Assembly: GCF_018129005.1 (NCBI RefSeq)
Contig: NZ_JAAEDL010000020.1
Coordinates: forward strand, 1 to 64,000
DNA from: Neoroseomonas eburnea
Lineage (GTDB): Bacteria > Pseudomonadota > Alphaproteobacteria > Acetobacterales > Acetobacteraceae
Direction of reading: 5' to 3'
DNA length: 64,000 nt
Shown here: positions 20,794 to 29,683 of the stretch, in pieces
How the letters are laid out: each line of letters opens with the position of its first letter
How positions within the stretch are numbered: the stretch's first letter is position 1
The notes under the pieces: generated by a model
Databases searched by the model: none
The model's input: the letters and a program-made list of their open reading frames with translations, nothing else
What the model was told of the DNA's origin: nothing
Program-made: the position numbers and the translations under genes

Positions 20794-21675
20794 ATGATCG
20801 GCAGGCGGGCATGGATCGGCGGCACGGCGGCGATGGCATTCGGCGGCAGCACCCTGGCGCGCGCCCGGGCGGAGGGCGGCTTCGCCGATCTGCCGCGCAT
20901 CTTCGCGCGGATCGAGTCATCCGTCGGCGGCCGGCTCGGCATCGCCGTGCTGGACACCGCCGACGGGCGCCATGCCGGCCGGCGCGAGGCGGAACGCTTC
21001 CCCATGGCCAGCACCTTCAAGGTCCTTGCCGCCGGCGCCATCCTGGCCCGCGTCGATGCCGGCCAGGACAGCCTCGCGCGGCGCATCCAGGTCACCAGGG
21101 CCGACCTTGTCGAGTGGTCACCGGTCACGGAGCGCCGCCTGGGCGGCGCGGGCATGACGCTCGCCGAGCTGTGTGAGGCGGCCATGACCACCAGCGACAA
21201 CGCGGCGGCGAACCTGCTGCTGCGCGTTCTCGGCGGACCCGGCGGGCTGACGGCCTATCTCCGCGGCCTCGGCGACGAGGTGACCGGGCTCGACCGCATC
21301 GAGCCTGCGCTGAACGACGTGCCGCCGGACGATCCAAGGGACACCACCACGCCGGCCGCGATGCTCGCCACGCTGCGGCGCCTGACATTGGGCGACGCCC
21401 TCTCCCCGGCTTCCCGCCAGCAACTGGTGGCGTGGCTGCGTGCCAACCGGACCGGCGGTTCGCGGCTGCGTGCCCGGCTGCCGGCGGGCTGGCAGGCGGG
21501 CGATCGCACCGGCACCGCGCCGCGCGGCACGAGCAACGTCGTCGGTCTGCTCTGGCCGCCGGTCGGCGCGGCGCCGCTGGTGGTGACGGCCTACCTCACC
21601 GGCAGCCCGGCGCCCGCCGCCGCGCGCGACATGGCCCTCGCCGAGGTCGGCGCGGCCATCGTCGCGGCGAGGTAG
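20794..21675 (+). CDS. class A (serine) beta-lactamase
   Basis: A 293-residue secreted beta-lactamase that hydrolyses beta-lactam rings in the periplasm. Active-site elements are complete: STFK with Ser73 and Lys76, SDN at 134-136, and the omega-loop E170-x-x-x-N174 (EPALN). The third box reads RTG (R238-T239-G240) instead of KTG; Arg at this place is also known in carbenicillinase-type enzymes. The signal peptide (MIGRRAWIGGTAAMAFGG) has twin arginines and may use Tat. AGGGAG lies upstream of the ATG at 20794. It is paired with a divergent AmpR-like gene. Substrate spectrum cannot be predicted from the sequence. Confidence 0.93.
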   Translation: MIGRRAWIGGTAAMAFGGSTLARARAEGGFADLPRIFARIESSVGGRLGIAVLDTADGRHAGRREAERFPMASTFKVLAAGAILARVDAGQDSLARRIQVTRADLVEWSPVTERRLGGAGMTLAELCEAAMTTSDNAAANLLLRVLGGPGGLTAYLRGLGDEVTGLDRIEPALNDVPPDDPRDTTTPAAMLATLRRLTLGDALSPASRQQLVAWLRANRTGGSRLRARLPAGWQAGDRTGTAPRGTSNVVGLLWPPVGAAPLVVTAYLTGSPAPAAARDMALAEVGAAIVAAR

Positions 21676-21791
21676 CGGCGGTTCGGGATTGCCGCCGCGG
21701 GCGGCGCTGGCCAGGGCGCGGCCGGCACCGCCGTTCTCGGCGGCCTCGGATCATCGGAAGCCGGTCGTTGTCGCCGGCCGGCCGGCACCCC

Positions 21792-22037
21792 CTACCTGGC
21801 GTCGTCGCGCAGATAGGGCTCCACCGTCCCGGTCAGCTTCAGCGTCAGCGGCCGCCCGCGGCGATCCACGGCCTTGCCCATGCTGACCCGCACCCAGCCT
21901 TCGGAGACGCAGTACTCCTCCACATTCGTCTTCTCCTGCCCGCGGAAGCGAATGCCGACGCCGCGCTGCAGCAGCTCCTCGTTGAAATAGGGGCTGGACG
22001 GGTCGGTGGAGAGACGGTCGGGAAGGGTCTCGGTCAT
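21792..22037 (-). CDS. DUF3297 family protein
   Basis: An 81-residue cytoplasmic protein matching the DUF3297 pattern throughout: TLPDRLSTDPSSPYFNEELL, GIRFRGQEKTNVEEYCVSEGW, then VDRRGRPLTLKL. The family is widespread and highly conserved in proteobacteria but has no known function. The ATG at 22037 gives the usual family start MTETLPDRL. It stands alone between the beta-lactamase and the Hsp70 gene. A family-D repeat lies in its upstream region. Confidence 0.9.
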   Translation of the reverse strand: MTETLPDRLSTDPSSPYFNEELLQRGVGIRFRGQEKTNVEEYCVSEGWVRVSMGKAVDRRGRPLTLKLTGTVEPYLRDDAR

Positions 22038-22104
22038 GGTCCTGTGTCTCAAGCGCGGATCGGTCGGCGTGCCGGCCCTGTTGTCGTCCGGGGCGCCCCG
22101 CCTG

Positions 22105-22216
22105 GGGCAGATCGCGATCGGGTGGAAGCACCTGATCGGGTGAGGATGCTCGCGAAGACGAATGGCCGCAGCGGTTGCCGCAAGCCGGGGCGAGAGCGAA
22201 CCGCTCTAGGCCAGGC
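22105..22216 (+). repeat. family-D repeat, copy 2
   Basis: It shares with 47297 the order CAGATC, a GATC-centred palindrome (CGATCGGGTGGAAGCACCTGATCGG), GATGCTCGCGA and the AGCGGTT..AACCGCT hairpin. It lies between the divergent side of DUF3297 and the end of the Hsp70 gene. Confidence 0.7.
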
Positions 22217-22336
22217 AGGCCCGAATGCCAATGGGCTTCGGCACGCAGCCTTCCGCCCGCCGGTTTCCGGGCCGGGCGAGTGAACCCTGCCGTTGGATCC
22301 GGCCGGCGCGAAACGGGGTCTGCGACGCCCCGGGCA

Positions 22337-23596
22337 TCATGCCGTCGCTGTCGCCTCCTCCCGTGCCATCAGCGCGAGCCCCTCGGCGACCGATACGAAC
22401 TCGCCCCCCGCGACGACGCGCCGCAGCCCGAAGCGGTCCTCGAACAGCCGGCGCACCGCGGGCACCAGGGAGGTGCCGCCGGTGAGGAAGACGCGGTCCA
22501 CCGCGCCCGGCTCCATGCCGGCATCCTCGAGCGCGGCATCCACCGCCGTGCCGATCCGGGCAAGTTCCGGCGCGATCCAGCCCTCGAATTCCCTCCGCCC
22601 GATCTCCGCCGACACGGCGAACCCCCCATGGCGGAACTCCAGCCTCGCGCGTTCCGCCCGCGACAGCGCCGCCTTCACGCCGGAGACGGCGCGGTAGAGC
22701 GCGTAGCCGGCTTCCTCCTCGACCAGGCGGATCAACTGGTGCAGCTTCTCCGGGTGCTCGGCGGTGCGCGCCACCTCGGCGATGTCGCGCAGGGTCCGCG
22801 GCGCCCGCATCATCGAAAGCTGGTTCCAGCGCGCGAAGCTGGTGAACCAGGCCGGCGGCACCGGCAGCATCTCCCCGCCCATCACGCTGTAGCCGGTTCC
22901 CTTGCCGAGCAGCGGCGAGACCACGTGGTCGATGATCCGGTAGTCGAAGGCATCGCCGGCGATGCCGACGCCCCCATGGCCGAGCGCCGCCACCCGCCGC
23001 GGCGGTCCTGGTTCGAAGCGCAGGACCGAGAAGTCGCTGGTGCCGCCGCCGAAATCCGCCACCAGCACGGTCGCCGCGCGGTCGAGGTCCTGCGCGAAGC
23101 GATGCCCCGCGGCCGCGGGCTCGAGCCCGACCTCCACATTGGGGAAGCCGGCCGCGGCGAAGGCGGCGCGCAGCCGGCGTTCGCCCAGCCCGTCATCCTG
23201 CCGCTCGCCGACGAAGCGAACGGGCCTGCCGACGGTGATCCGCGCACCGGCGAGCTCCGCCCGGAAGGGGGCCAGAAGCTCGTTCAGGAACAGGCCGACC
23301 AGCGCCTCGAGCGTCCAGCTCCGGCCGAGGATGCGCGTCTCGATGAAGCTGTTCTGCGCCAGGTAGCTCTTCATGGACATGATCAGTCGGCTCTCGAAGG
23401 GCTCCTCGAGATAGGCGTCGATTGCCGCCGGCCCCGCGGCGTGCCGCGCCCGCCCGCGATCGCCGGTCCAGAAGCACAGGACGGAACGGAAGACCTCGCC
23501 CGTCGCGTGGCTCAGCGTCTGCGCGCGCCCGTCGGCGTGCACCATCGCGACCACGCTGTTCGTCGTACCGAAATCGATGCCGATGGCGGGGGGCAT
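22337..23596 (-). CDS. Hsp70-family protein without substrate-binding domain (YegD-like)
   Basis: A 419-residue actin-fold ATPase of the Hsp70 family. Phosphate loops are intact: GIDFGTTNSVVAMV at residues 5-18, VADFGGGTSDFSV near 190, and FLTGGTSLVPAVR near 380. The chain ends shortly after the nucleotide-binding domain, so the beta-sandwich that binds peptide in DnaK is missing. This is the normal build of YegD proteins, whose role is poorly defined. No DnaJ or GrpE gene is adjacent. The ATG at 23596 starts right before the first phosphate loop. Confidence 0.88.
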   Translation of the reverse strand: MPPAIGIDFGTTNSVVAMVHADGRAQTLSHATGEVFRSVLCFWTGDRGRARHAAGPAAIDAYLEEPFESRLIMSMKSYLAQNSFIETRILGRSWTLEALVGLFLNELLAPFRAELAGARITVGRPVRFVGERQDDGLGERRLRAAFAAAGFPNVEVGLEPAAAGHRFAQDLDRAATVLVADFGGGTSDFSVLRFEPGPPRRVAALGHGGVGIAGDAFDYRIIDHVVSPLLGKGTGYSVMGGEMLPVPPAWFTSFARWNQLSMMRAPRTLRDIAEVARTAEHPEKLHQLIRLVEEEAGYALYRAVSGVKAALSRAERARLEFRHGGFAVSAEIGRREFEGWIAPELARIGTAVDAALEDAGMEPGAVDRVFLTGGTSLVPAVRRLFEDRFGLRRVVAGGEFVSVAEGLALMAREEATATA

Positions 23597-24228
23597 GGGG
23601 AGGGTCCGCGGAAGGGGGCGCGCCTTGAAGCTGGTTCGGGACGTCCTGGCAAGCCGGCTCGCCCGGCCGCCCGATGCGCGCGGACGGGAGGGCCTCCGCC
23701 TCTCCGGTCCTTCCGGCGGAAGGGCCGAAAGGCCTCCCGGAACCATGGCCCCGGGGCGAGGACGGGATCAGGCGTCGCCTCTGTGGCCGGCAAGCGGCCG
23801 GTGCCGGACGTGGAAAAGCGCCGCACGACGCTTTTCCAAACAGATACGCAGCTCCGATATCCGCCTTGCGCCAGTGCCGGACACCCGGATGGCTCGGCGG
23901 GCCTCCGGAGCGCGATTGTGGACCTCTGGCCGCCGGTGAAGCGAGAAGCGCAACGCGGAGAGCAAGGAAGTTCGGTGCGGCGGCTCCCGGACGCCGAGAG
24001 GAGCCCCGAAGGCGTCCTCGGCCGCCTCTTCAGGCGCTACGCCAAGTCTCCGGCTTCTGAGGAAGCCGTGCTCCGGCTCGCCCCATGGTCCAGACGGCAC
24101 TTACGCGAGGCAAGCAGCCTCGGGTGCCGCGCAGCGTCGCTTCGTCGTACCGAACACGCACCCAGCCTTCCCGCGCATCGGCGCGAGCCTGGATTGACAG
24201 CCGGACGCGCCTTGCGGCGCGCTGCTGA
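23597..24228. other. 632-bp region without a credible gene
   Basis: Short open frames here look like chance frames. Features seen: a degenerate fragment resembling part of a family-A repeat (about 23707-23750, GGGCCGAAAGGCCT then GGAACC) and a perfect 10-bp hairpin TGGAAAAGCG/CGCTTTTCCA (23811-23820 / 23829-23838). The latter could terminate transcription, since each arm includes an A or T run. Confidence 0.5.
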
Positions 24229-24417
24229 CTAGCCGCGTGCTGGCGGGACCGGAGCCGGAGCCGGCGGGGCTGCCTGGACCGGCGGCGGCGGGGGGGGCTG
24301 CTGCTGGGCGCACGCCGCGACGAGTGCCGCGGGAACCACCACGGCGATCATGGCCGACTTGCGGAATCGCCTGAGGCTAGCCACCAGCTTGGAACCGACA
24401 AGCATCTGATTCTCCAT
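24229..24417 (-). CDS. small proline-rich lipoprotein
   Basis: A 62-residue predicted lipoprotein. A basic N-region (SLRRFRKSAM) and a hydrophobic stretch (IAVVVPAALVAAC) end in a lipobox with Cys near residue 37. A Gln/Pro/Ala tail (CAQQQPPPPPPVQAAPPAPAP) follows. Similar Cys-then-Pro-rich starts precede OmpA domains in larger alphaproteobacterial lipoproteins, but no such domain follows before the stop codon. It may be a genuine small envelope protein or a truncated one. The ATG at 24417 is the only start that places the signal properly. Confidence 0.5.
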   Translation of the reverse strand: MENQMLVGSKLVASLRRFRKSAMIAVVVPAALVAACAQQQPPPPPPVQAAPPAPAPVPPARG

Positions 24418-24517
24418 AGTTGGATGGCCCGTGGACAGAACGGGATTGAAGAGCAATTCTTGGCAAGGAGTCAAACTACCAGTTGCGTGAATCCGAAAAG
24501 GTCGAGGAGTGGCACCT

Positions 24518-25921
24518 GTGCGCGCGCCGCGGGACAAGGTCGATCCTGATCGCGAAGGGCAGCCGACCTCCCCCGCGGTTTCCCGGCGCACCGCCATCGG
24601 GGGCAGCGCGGTCGTTCTTGCCGCAGCGTGTGCGCTCGCTGCGTGCGGTACGGTTCCGGGGCCCGAAGCCGCTTCCGGCCTGGCGTCGCATGGCGACCCC
24701 GGGCTCGGCGACCTGAGCGACGGTGCGCCCGATCTGGTCGTCGCCGGTGAACGGCTGAATGCAAGGTTGCTGCGGCGCTTCTACGCCCGTCGTGGCTTCC
24801 GGCCCGTATGGGCGACCCGGCAGGCACAGGCGAACTCATTGGTGAACGCGGTGCTGCGCGCCGGCGATCACGGGCTGGACCCCGAGCTGTTTCACGCCAG
24901 CCTGCTGCGGCGAAGGGGGACGTTTCCACCGCGTCGCCGCGAGTTCCTGCTGTCGGACGCCTTCCTGTCGTATGCCGAGGCGCTGGCCTTCGGCGCCGTG
25001 CCGGTTGAGCGGCGACGAGACGGCGAAACCCTGACGCCCGAGCCGACCGATGTGGCCGCTGCGCTCGATGAAGCGATCGACAGCCCCGATCCGGCAGCAG
25101 TGATCGAGGCGCTGGCGCCGACGACGCCGAGCTACCGGGCGCTGCGCCAGGCCTTGCAGCGGTACCGCTCGGGCGCCGCGGCCGGCGGCGATGCCGCGGC
25201 GAACCGCTTGCGCGCGACCGAGGTGAGCCTTGAGCGCCAACGCTGGCTGCCGCGGTCGCTGCCGGCGGACCGCGTATGGGTCAACGTTGCCGACCAGCGG
25301 CTGGTGCTCTATCGCGCCGATCGGCCGGTCTTCTCGACGCGCGTCGTCGTTGGCGATGATGCCGAGCGCAATCAGAGCCCCGAGTTCCGCGCCATGATCG
25401 AGGCCAGTTTCTTCAACCCGCCGTGGGTCATCCCGAGGGACATCGTCGCCGCGGAGATCCTGCCAAGGATCAGTCGCGACCCGAACTACCTGGCGCGCAA
25501 CAACATGGTCCTGCGGGCCAATGGCGAGGTGGAGCAGCGGCCGGGACCGGAGGCGGGGCTCGGCGTGATCATGTTCGACATGCCGAACCGGTTCGACGTC
25601 TATCTGCACGACACCCCGGACAAGCATGTCTTCAGCCGCGACAACCGCCGCATCAGCCATGGATGCATCCGAGTGGAGAAGCCGCGCGAACTTGCCGCCC
25701 TGCTGATGCGGCAACCGATCGACACGATCAATCAGGGGATCGCGACGGGCACCACCACCCGAAACAAGCTGCCGACGCCAGTGCCGGTGTTCGTGATCTA
25801 CCAGACCGCGTTCGTGGAGACCGATGGAACGCTGCAATCCCGTCCGGACTTCTACAACCGCGACGCCGACATCTGGCAGAAGCTGCGGAGGCGCTCTCAG
25901 GGGCAAACTGCGACGGCGTAG
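24518..25921 (+). CDS. L,D-transpeptidase, YcbB/LdtD-like, with lipoprotein-type signal
   Basis: A 467-residue periplasmic L,D-transpeptidase expected to make 3-3 peptidoglycan cross-links. The YkuD catalytic motif ISHGCIRVEKP places the nucleophile Cys at about 383, with the upstream His in DVYLHDTP. The N-terminal half (LNARLLRRFYARRGFRPVWA) matches the scaffold domain of YcbB-type enzymes. The signal region SRRTAIGGSAVVLAAACALAACG has twin Arg and lipobox-like Cys residues. GTG 24518 is preferred over GTG 24509 because GAGGAG (24504-24509) then has 8-bp spacing. Transpeptidases of this class are less sensitive to penicillins, of interest beside a beta-lactamase 3 kb away. Confidence 0.87.
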   Translation: MRAPRDKVDPDREGQPTSPAVSRRTAIGGSAVVLAAACALAACGTVPGPEAASGLASHGDPGLGDLSDGAPDLVVAGERLNARLLRRFYARRGFRPVWATRQAQANSLVNAVLRAGDHGLDPELFHASLLRRRGTFPPRRREFLLSDAFLSYAEALAFGAVPVERRRDGETLTPEPTDVAAALDEAIDSPDPAAVIEALAPTTPSYRALRQALQRYRSGAAAGGDAAANRLRATEVSLERQRWLPRSLPADRVWVNVADQRLVLYRADRPVFSTRVVVGDDAERNQSPEFRAMIEASFFNPPWVIPRDIVAAEILPRISRDPNYLARNNMVLRANGEVEQRPGPEAGLGVIMFDMPNRFDVYLHDTPDKHVFSRDNRRISHGCIRVEKPRELAALLMRQPIDTINQGIATGTTTRNKLPTPVPVFVIYQTAFVETDGTLQSRPDFYNRDADIWQKLRRRSQGQTATA

Positions 25922-26301
25922 GCGGGTCCTCCGCCCGACATCGCGCCCGACATCGCTCCGGGCCTGTCCGGCGGCCCCTTGGGGGTGATGGGCCCAACCG
26001 CAAGGACACCGGTCGCTCAGCGCGGCCCGCCATCGTCACCGGATGCGGGCTCCGCCGCCGACCGGGAACGTCGGTCTGCCTTCGGCCAGGATCGGACCCA
26101 CGACCGCAGAGGGCCAATGGCCGCCCTGGGGCGGCGGCAGCGGCAACGCATTCAGTTCTCGCCTTGGCAGCGCCGGGAAGACCCCGATGTCTCGCCACGC
26201 CCCCCGGCCGGCGCGGTCCCGCCGTGATCCGTGCCGGATGCCTGTTTCCAAGGGCCTTTCGGCCTGTGGCGGCCTGGGCCGGGGGCAGGGCCCCTCCGGC
26301 T
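25922..26301. other. 380-bp intergenic region
   Basis: No gene seen. Around 26240-26272 the reverse complement reads CCACAGGCCGAAAGGCCCTTGGAAACA, resembling the second hairpin of the family-A repeats in opposite orientation. Nothing else is recognisable. Confidence 0.45.
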
Positions 26302-27747
26302 TCAACCCGGCCCGACCCCGTGCTGCCGGCAGCAGGCGAGCACCGCCGCCCCCAGCCGTCCGGCCGCCTGCTTCAGCGCGCCGGCCTCATGTCCCGAATA
26401 CCCGATGACGAATCCGTCCGGCCCCTCGGGTGCCAACCGCGTCTCCGACAGCAGCCATCCTTCGACCTGCGCTTCCGCCTGGATCCGCCGCGCCGATCCC
26501 GGCGGCAGGCCCTCCGGCAGGGTGACGAGCAGGTGCAGCCCGTGATCCGGCACGGCAATCCGCAGCCGTCCGCCCGAAGCCTGGTCGAGCGCCCCGGCCA
26601 CCAGGTCCCGCGCTGCGCGGTAGCGGCTGCGCATGCGGCGCAGATGCGCGGCGAAGTCGCCGCATGCCATCACGTCTGCCAGCGCGCCGCCCATCAGCCC
26701 GGAGGGAAACCGGTCCGACACCGCCCGCGCCGCCACCACGCGCGCCATCAGTGCCGCCGGCACCACCACGAAGCCGATACGCAGCCCGGGAAACAGCGTC
26801 TTGGAGAAGGTGCCGAGATAGATCACCCGCCCTTCGCCATCGATCCCGGCCAATGCCGTCAGCGGCGCCCCGGCGAAGCGGAACTCGCTGTCGTAGTCGT
26901 CCTCCATCACCCAGGCGCCGGCCTCCCGCGCCCAGTCGAGCAGGGCGAGCCGTCGCGCCATGCTCATCGTCACCCCGGTCGGGAACTGGTGGGACGGCGT
27001 GACATACGCGATGCGCGCTTCCGGGGCCCGTGCTCGCCCCGCCGCGACGTCGATGCCCGCCGCATCCACCGGCACCGGCACCAGCCGCGCGCCGAGCGCT
27101 TCCAGCGTGCGCCGCGCGGCGGGATAGCCCGGATCCTCCATCCACACGGCGTCGCCAGGCCGCAGCAGCACTTCGGCGCAGAGCCGCAACCCCTGCTGCG
27201 TGCCGCTGGTGACGAGGATCCGGCTCGGGTCGCAGGCGAGCCCGCGGTTCGCGGCGAGGTGCTCGGCGATCGCCCGCCGCAGCGCCTCGTTTCCCCGCGG
27301 GTCGCCATAGCCGAGATCGGCCGGGTCGGCGCGCACCACCCGGTCCCGCAGCGCGCGGCCGAAGCGCCGCAGCAGGATCGGGTCCGCCGTGGTGCAGCCC
27401 ACCGCGAAGGGGCCGCGCCCCGAGGTCGGCACCGGCGCCGGCACCGGATCGGGCGCGGCGGGCCCGCGCGGCACCTGCGCCGCGACATAGGTGCCGTCGC
27501 CGACCCGCGCCTCGGCCAGGCCGTCGCTCAACAGCAGCTCATAGGCGACGACCACGGCGTTGCGCCGCACGCCGAGCTGCGCCGCCAGCGCGCGGCTTGA
27601 CGGCAGGCGCAGCCCTGCCGCCAGCCGTCCGTCCAGGATCGCCGCGCGCAGCCCGGCATGGACGCGGCTCGACTGGCTGCCGCCGCCGCCCTCGATCCGC
27701 AGCGGCAGGTCCAGCGCGGCGGCGTGGGTTTCGCGATTGGTCGGCAT
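26302..27747 (-). CDS. MocR-type regulator (GntR HTH plus aminotransferase-like domain)
   Basis: A 481-residue MocR/PdxR-family transcription factor. The N-terminal GntR winged helix (about 22-95) includes RVHAGLRAAILDGRL, LPSSRALAAQLGVRRNAVVVAYELL. A fold-type I aminotransferase-like domain follows, with ILVTSGTQQGL and the PLP Lys in GTFSKTLFPGLRIGF. Such proteins bind PLP as an effector. It is divergent from a PNPOx-like flavoprotein, with an 11-bp inverted repeat between them whose left arm overlaps its first four codons. A TTG at 27780 is a less likely start. It probably regulates itself and its neighbour. Confidence 0.9.
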   Translation of the reverse strand: MPTNRETHAAALDLPLRIEGGGGSQSSRVHAGLRAAILDGRLAAGLRLPSSRALAAQLGVRRNAVVVAYELLLSDGLAEARVGDGTYVAAQVPRGPAAPDPVPAPVPTSGRGPFAVGCTTADPILLRRFGRALRDRVVRADPADLGYGDPRGNEALRRAIAEHLAANRGLACDPSRILVTSGTQQGLRLCAEVLLRPGDAVWMEDPGYPAARRTLEALGARLVPVPVDAAGIDVAAGRARAPEARIAYVTPSHQFPTGVTMSMARRLALLDWAREAGAWVMEDDYDSEFRFAGAPLTALAGIDGEGRVIYLGTFSKTLFPGLRIGFVVVPAALMARVVAARAVSDRFPSGLMGGALADVMACGDFAAHLRRMRSRYRAARDLVAGALDQASGGRLRIAVPDHGLHLLVTLPEGLPPGSARRIQAEAQVEGWLLSETRLAPEGPDGFVIGYSGHEAGALKQAAGRLGAAVLACCRQHGVGPG

Positions 27748-27781
27748 CGGATGGTCCGGATTGGCCCTCGTGCCGACCAAT
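27736..27781. promoter_or_regulatory. candidate MocR operator: 11-bp perfect inverted repeat
   Basis: ATTGGTCGGCA (27736-27746) and TGCCGACCAAT (27771-27781) are perfect inverted copies separated by 24 bp in the divergent MocR/PNPOx promoter. TGGTCC and TTGGCC between the arms are related half-sites. The left arm covers the MocR start codon, suggesting autorepression. Confidence 0.6.
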
Positions 27782-27822
27782 TTGCGCGTGCGAGAACGCC
27801 CGCGTCAATCGAGGGCCTGCCA

Positions 27823-28542
27823 ATGTCCGTCACCACCGAAGCCCCAGCCTACCCAGTGGACAAGGTCAACCGGGTCAAGCGCCGCCACGACCGCGGCCAC
27901 TACGACCACGAGACCGTGCACCGCATCCTCGATTCCGCGGCGCTGTGCCACGTCTCCTACGTCATCGACGGCCAGCCCTACTGCACGCCGACCCTGTTCT
28001 GGCGGGAGGAGACACGGCTCTACTGGCACGGCAGCAGCGCCAGCCGGATGCTGCGCAACCTCTCCGACGGCGAGCCCGCCTGCCTGACGGTGACGCATCT
28101 CGACAGCCTCGTGATGGCGCGCTGCGGCTTCAACCACTCGGCCGACTACCGCTCCGCCATGTGCTTCGGCCGGGCGCGGCTGGTCACCGAGCCGGAGGAG
28201 AAGCTGCGCGCCCTGACCATGATGGTCGACCGCTTCTTCCCGGGCCGCACCGCGGGGCTGCGCGAAAGCTCGAAGCAGGAGGTCAAGGCGACCGCCGTGG
28301 TGTGGATGGAGATCGAGCGCGCCTCGGCCAAGATCCGCGCCAAGGGGCTCGCCGATGATGAGGAGGACTACGCCCTGCCGATCTACGCCGAACGCGTGCC
28401 GCTGCGCACCTTCCTGGGCGAGCCGGAACCGTGCGAGCGGCTGCTGCCGGGGGTGGAACGCGGTGCGGACCTCAAAGCGTACCAGGCGGGACGGTTGCTG
28501 GAGGAGGCGCTGCTCGAAGCCTACGCGGCAGCCTATGCCTGA
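27823..28542 (+). CDS. pyridoxamine 5'-phosphate oxidase-like FMN-binding protein
   Basis: A 239-residue split-barrel flavoprotein of the PNPOx-like superfamily. The N-terminal DRGHYDHETVHRILDSA and CHVSYVIDGQPYCTPTLF are typical of the Pyridox_oxase_2 (nitroreductase NimA/flavin reductase-like) group. RLYWHGSSASRML follows as the FMN phosphate-binding strand and loop. True vitamin B6 oxidase activity is not assured. Pairing with a divergent MocR (PLP-sensing) regulator suggests a role linked to B6 vitamers or amines. The start is ATG 27823, and a family-A fragment lies just after the stop. Confidence 0.82.
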   Translation: MSVTTEAPAYPVDKVNRVKRRHDRGHYDHETVHRILDSAALCHVSYVIDGQPYCTPTLFWREETRLYWHGSSASRMLRNLSDGEPACLTVTHLDSLVMARCGFNHSADYRSAMCFGRARLVTEPEEKLRALTMMVDRFFPGRTAGLRESSKQEVKATAVVWMEIERASAKIRAKGLADDEEDYALPIYAERVPLRTFLGEPEPCERLLPGVERGADLKAYQAGRLLEEALLEAYAAAYA

Positions 28543-28550
28543 CGACGCGA

Positions 28551-28612
28551 CCGGGAGGGCGCCGCCCTCCCGGACCCACCCGCCAAACGCCGAAAGGCCT
28601 TTGGGAACCGTC
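28551..28612 (+). repeat. family-A repeat, copy 3 (partial)
   Basis: It starts 8 bp after the stop of the PNPOx-like gene. It has the first hairpin (10-bp stem 28551-28560 / 28564-28573) and the CCAAACGCCGAAAGGCCTTTGGGAACCG segment, then diverges. The first stem is changed in sequence but keeps full pairing. Confidence 0.65.
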
Positions 28613-28741
28613 ACCGGCGATGGTGGGGGCGTCGCGAGGATGCGTGGGGCGGTGCCGTCCGGGCCGAAAGCCTTCAGGGCGCATCGCAGGATGCCGGCGG
28701 GGCGGCTTGCTGCGCGGTTCAGTGCCCGTTAAGGCCGACCC

Positions 28742-29488
28742 ATGCGCTGCCGGATCGTGGTTGCTTCCGTTCTTCTGCTCCTGTCGGGACAGGACACGGC
28801 GGCACGGGAGCAGTTCCGGCATTTCGGCGAGATCCACGTGCGCGCGGCACGGCTCGCGACGCTGGCGCCGCTCTGCGGGCTGCGCGATGCCGGCTGGGCC
28901 GATCGGCTCCAGCGCGGCGTCTCCGCGACTCGGCATGACGTGCTGCCGGAAGGGCAGCGCGAAGGGCTCGTCTCCGCTGCCTTCGCCATGACCCTCGGCA
29001 CCCGCCTGTTCGAAACCTACGGCATGGCCATCTGCCGAGAGGCGGAGGACACCATGCGCTGGCGCGACGCCGATGACCTCGCACGGATGGAGGCCGGCGA
29101 CGAACCACGCCTGCCGGCCTTGCCGGACGCGGTGGAGGCCCTGGGCTGGCAGGCCTTCGTCGCCACCATCGCCCTGCGCTGCGACGACCGCGATCGCCGC
29201 TGGGCCAGCGCCGCCTTTGCCGGGCTGCAGCGCGCCATCGCGATGGAACCGGGCCTCGGCGACGATCAGGCCGCGAGGCGCGGCATGGCCAGGCACCTGG
29301 TGATGACCGCGCGCGGCATGGCCAATCACGTCCATGCGACGCCCGGGCTGCGCCCTTGCCGCGCCCTCTGGCACAGCGGCGCCCGTGCGGCCCTCGCCGC
29401 GTCCGACGAGGCGGCTTCCGATTGGCGTCGCCTCTGCACTGGCCGCGGGCCTCACGCATCCTGCCGGGCGGGTGAAGATCGGTCTTGA
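28742..29488 (+). CDS. secreted hypothetical protein
   Basis: A 248-residue protein I do not recognise. A signal peptide is clear (MRCRIVVASVLLLLSGQDTAA). The mature part is helical and Ala/Arg-rich with spaced Cys residues (LCGLRDAGW, AICREAED, ALRCDDRDR, RPCRALW, RLCTGRG, SCRAGED) that could form disulfides in the periplasm. The ATG at 28742 has only a weak AAGG upstream. It lies alone between the PNPOx-like gene and malate synthase, which is convergent. Reading-frame statistics and the signal peptide support a real gene. Confidence 0.6.
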   Translation: MRCRIVVASVLLLLSGQDTAAREQFRHFGEIHVRAARLATLAPLCGLRDAGWADRLQRGVSATRHDVLPEGQREGLVSAAFAMTLGTRLFETYGMAICREAEDTMRWRDADDLARMEAGDEPRLPALPDAVEALGWQAFVATIALRCDDRDRRWASAAFAGLQRAIAMEPGLGDDQAARRGMARHLVMTARGMANHVHATPGLRPCRALWHSGARAALAASDEAASDWRRLCTGRGPHASCRAGEDRS

Positions 29489-29683
29489 GCGGTCTTCCGG
29501 CGCCGCGGCTCGCGACCGTCGGCGCAGCCGCCCGGGGTCGCGGGCCGCTTCGCCCGGCCAGCCGTGGCCGCCCGGTCGTGATCGGCTCCCGGGGCCACCC
29601 CAGCCCCGCGGTCCGGCGCGCCGCGGGCGGCGCAGCCTTCGCTGCCGCTCCGCCGTGCCGCGGTCAGGCGGCGCGCGGGGCTC

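Noticed and set aside
23768..24100. Minus-strand frame of 110 codons in the gap after the Hsp70 gene
   Set aside because: It has no ribosome site, no hydrophobic or domain pattern, and it spans the 23811-23838 hairpin. Treated as a chance frame.
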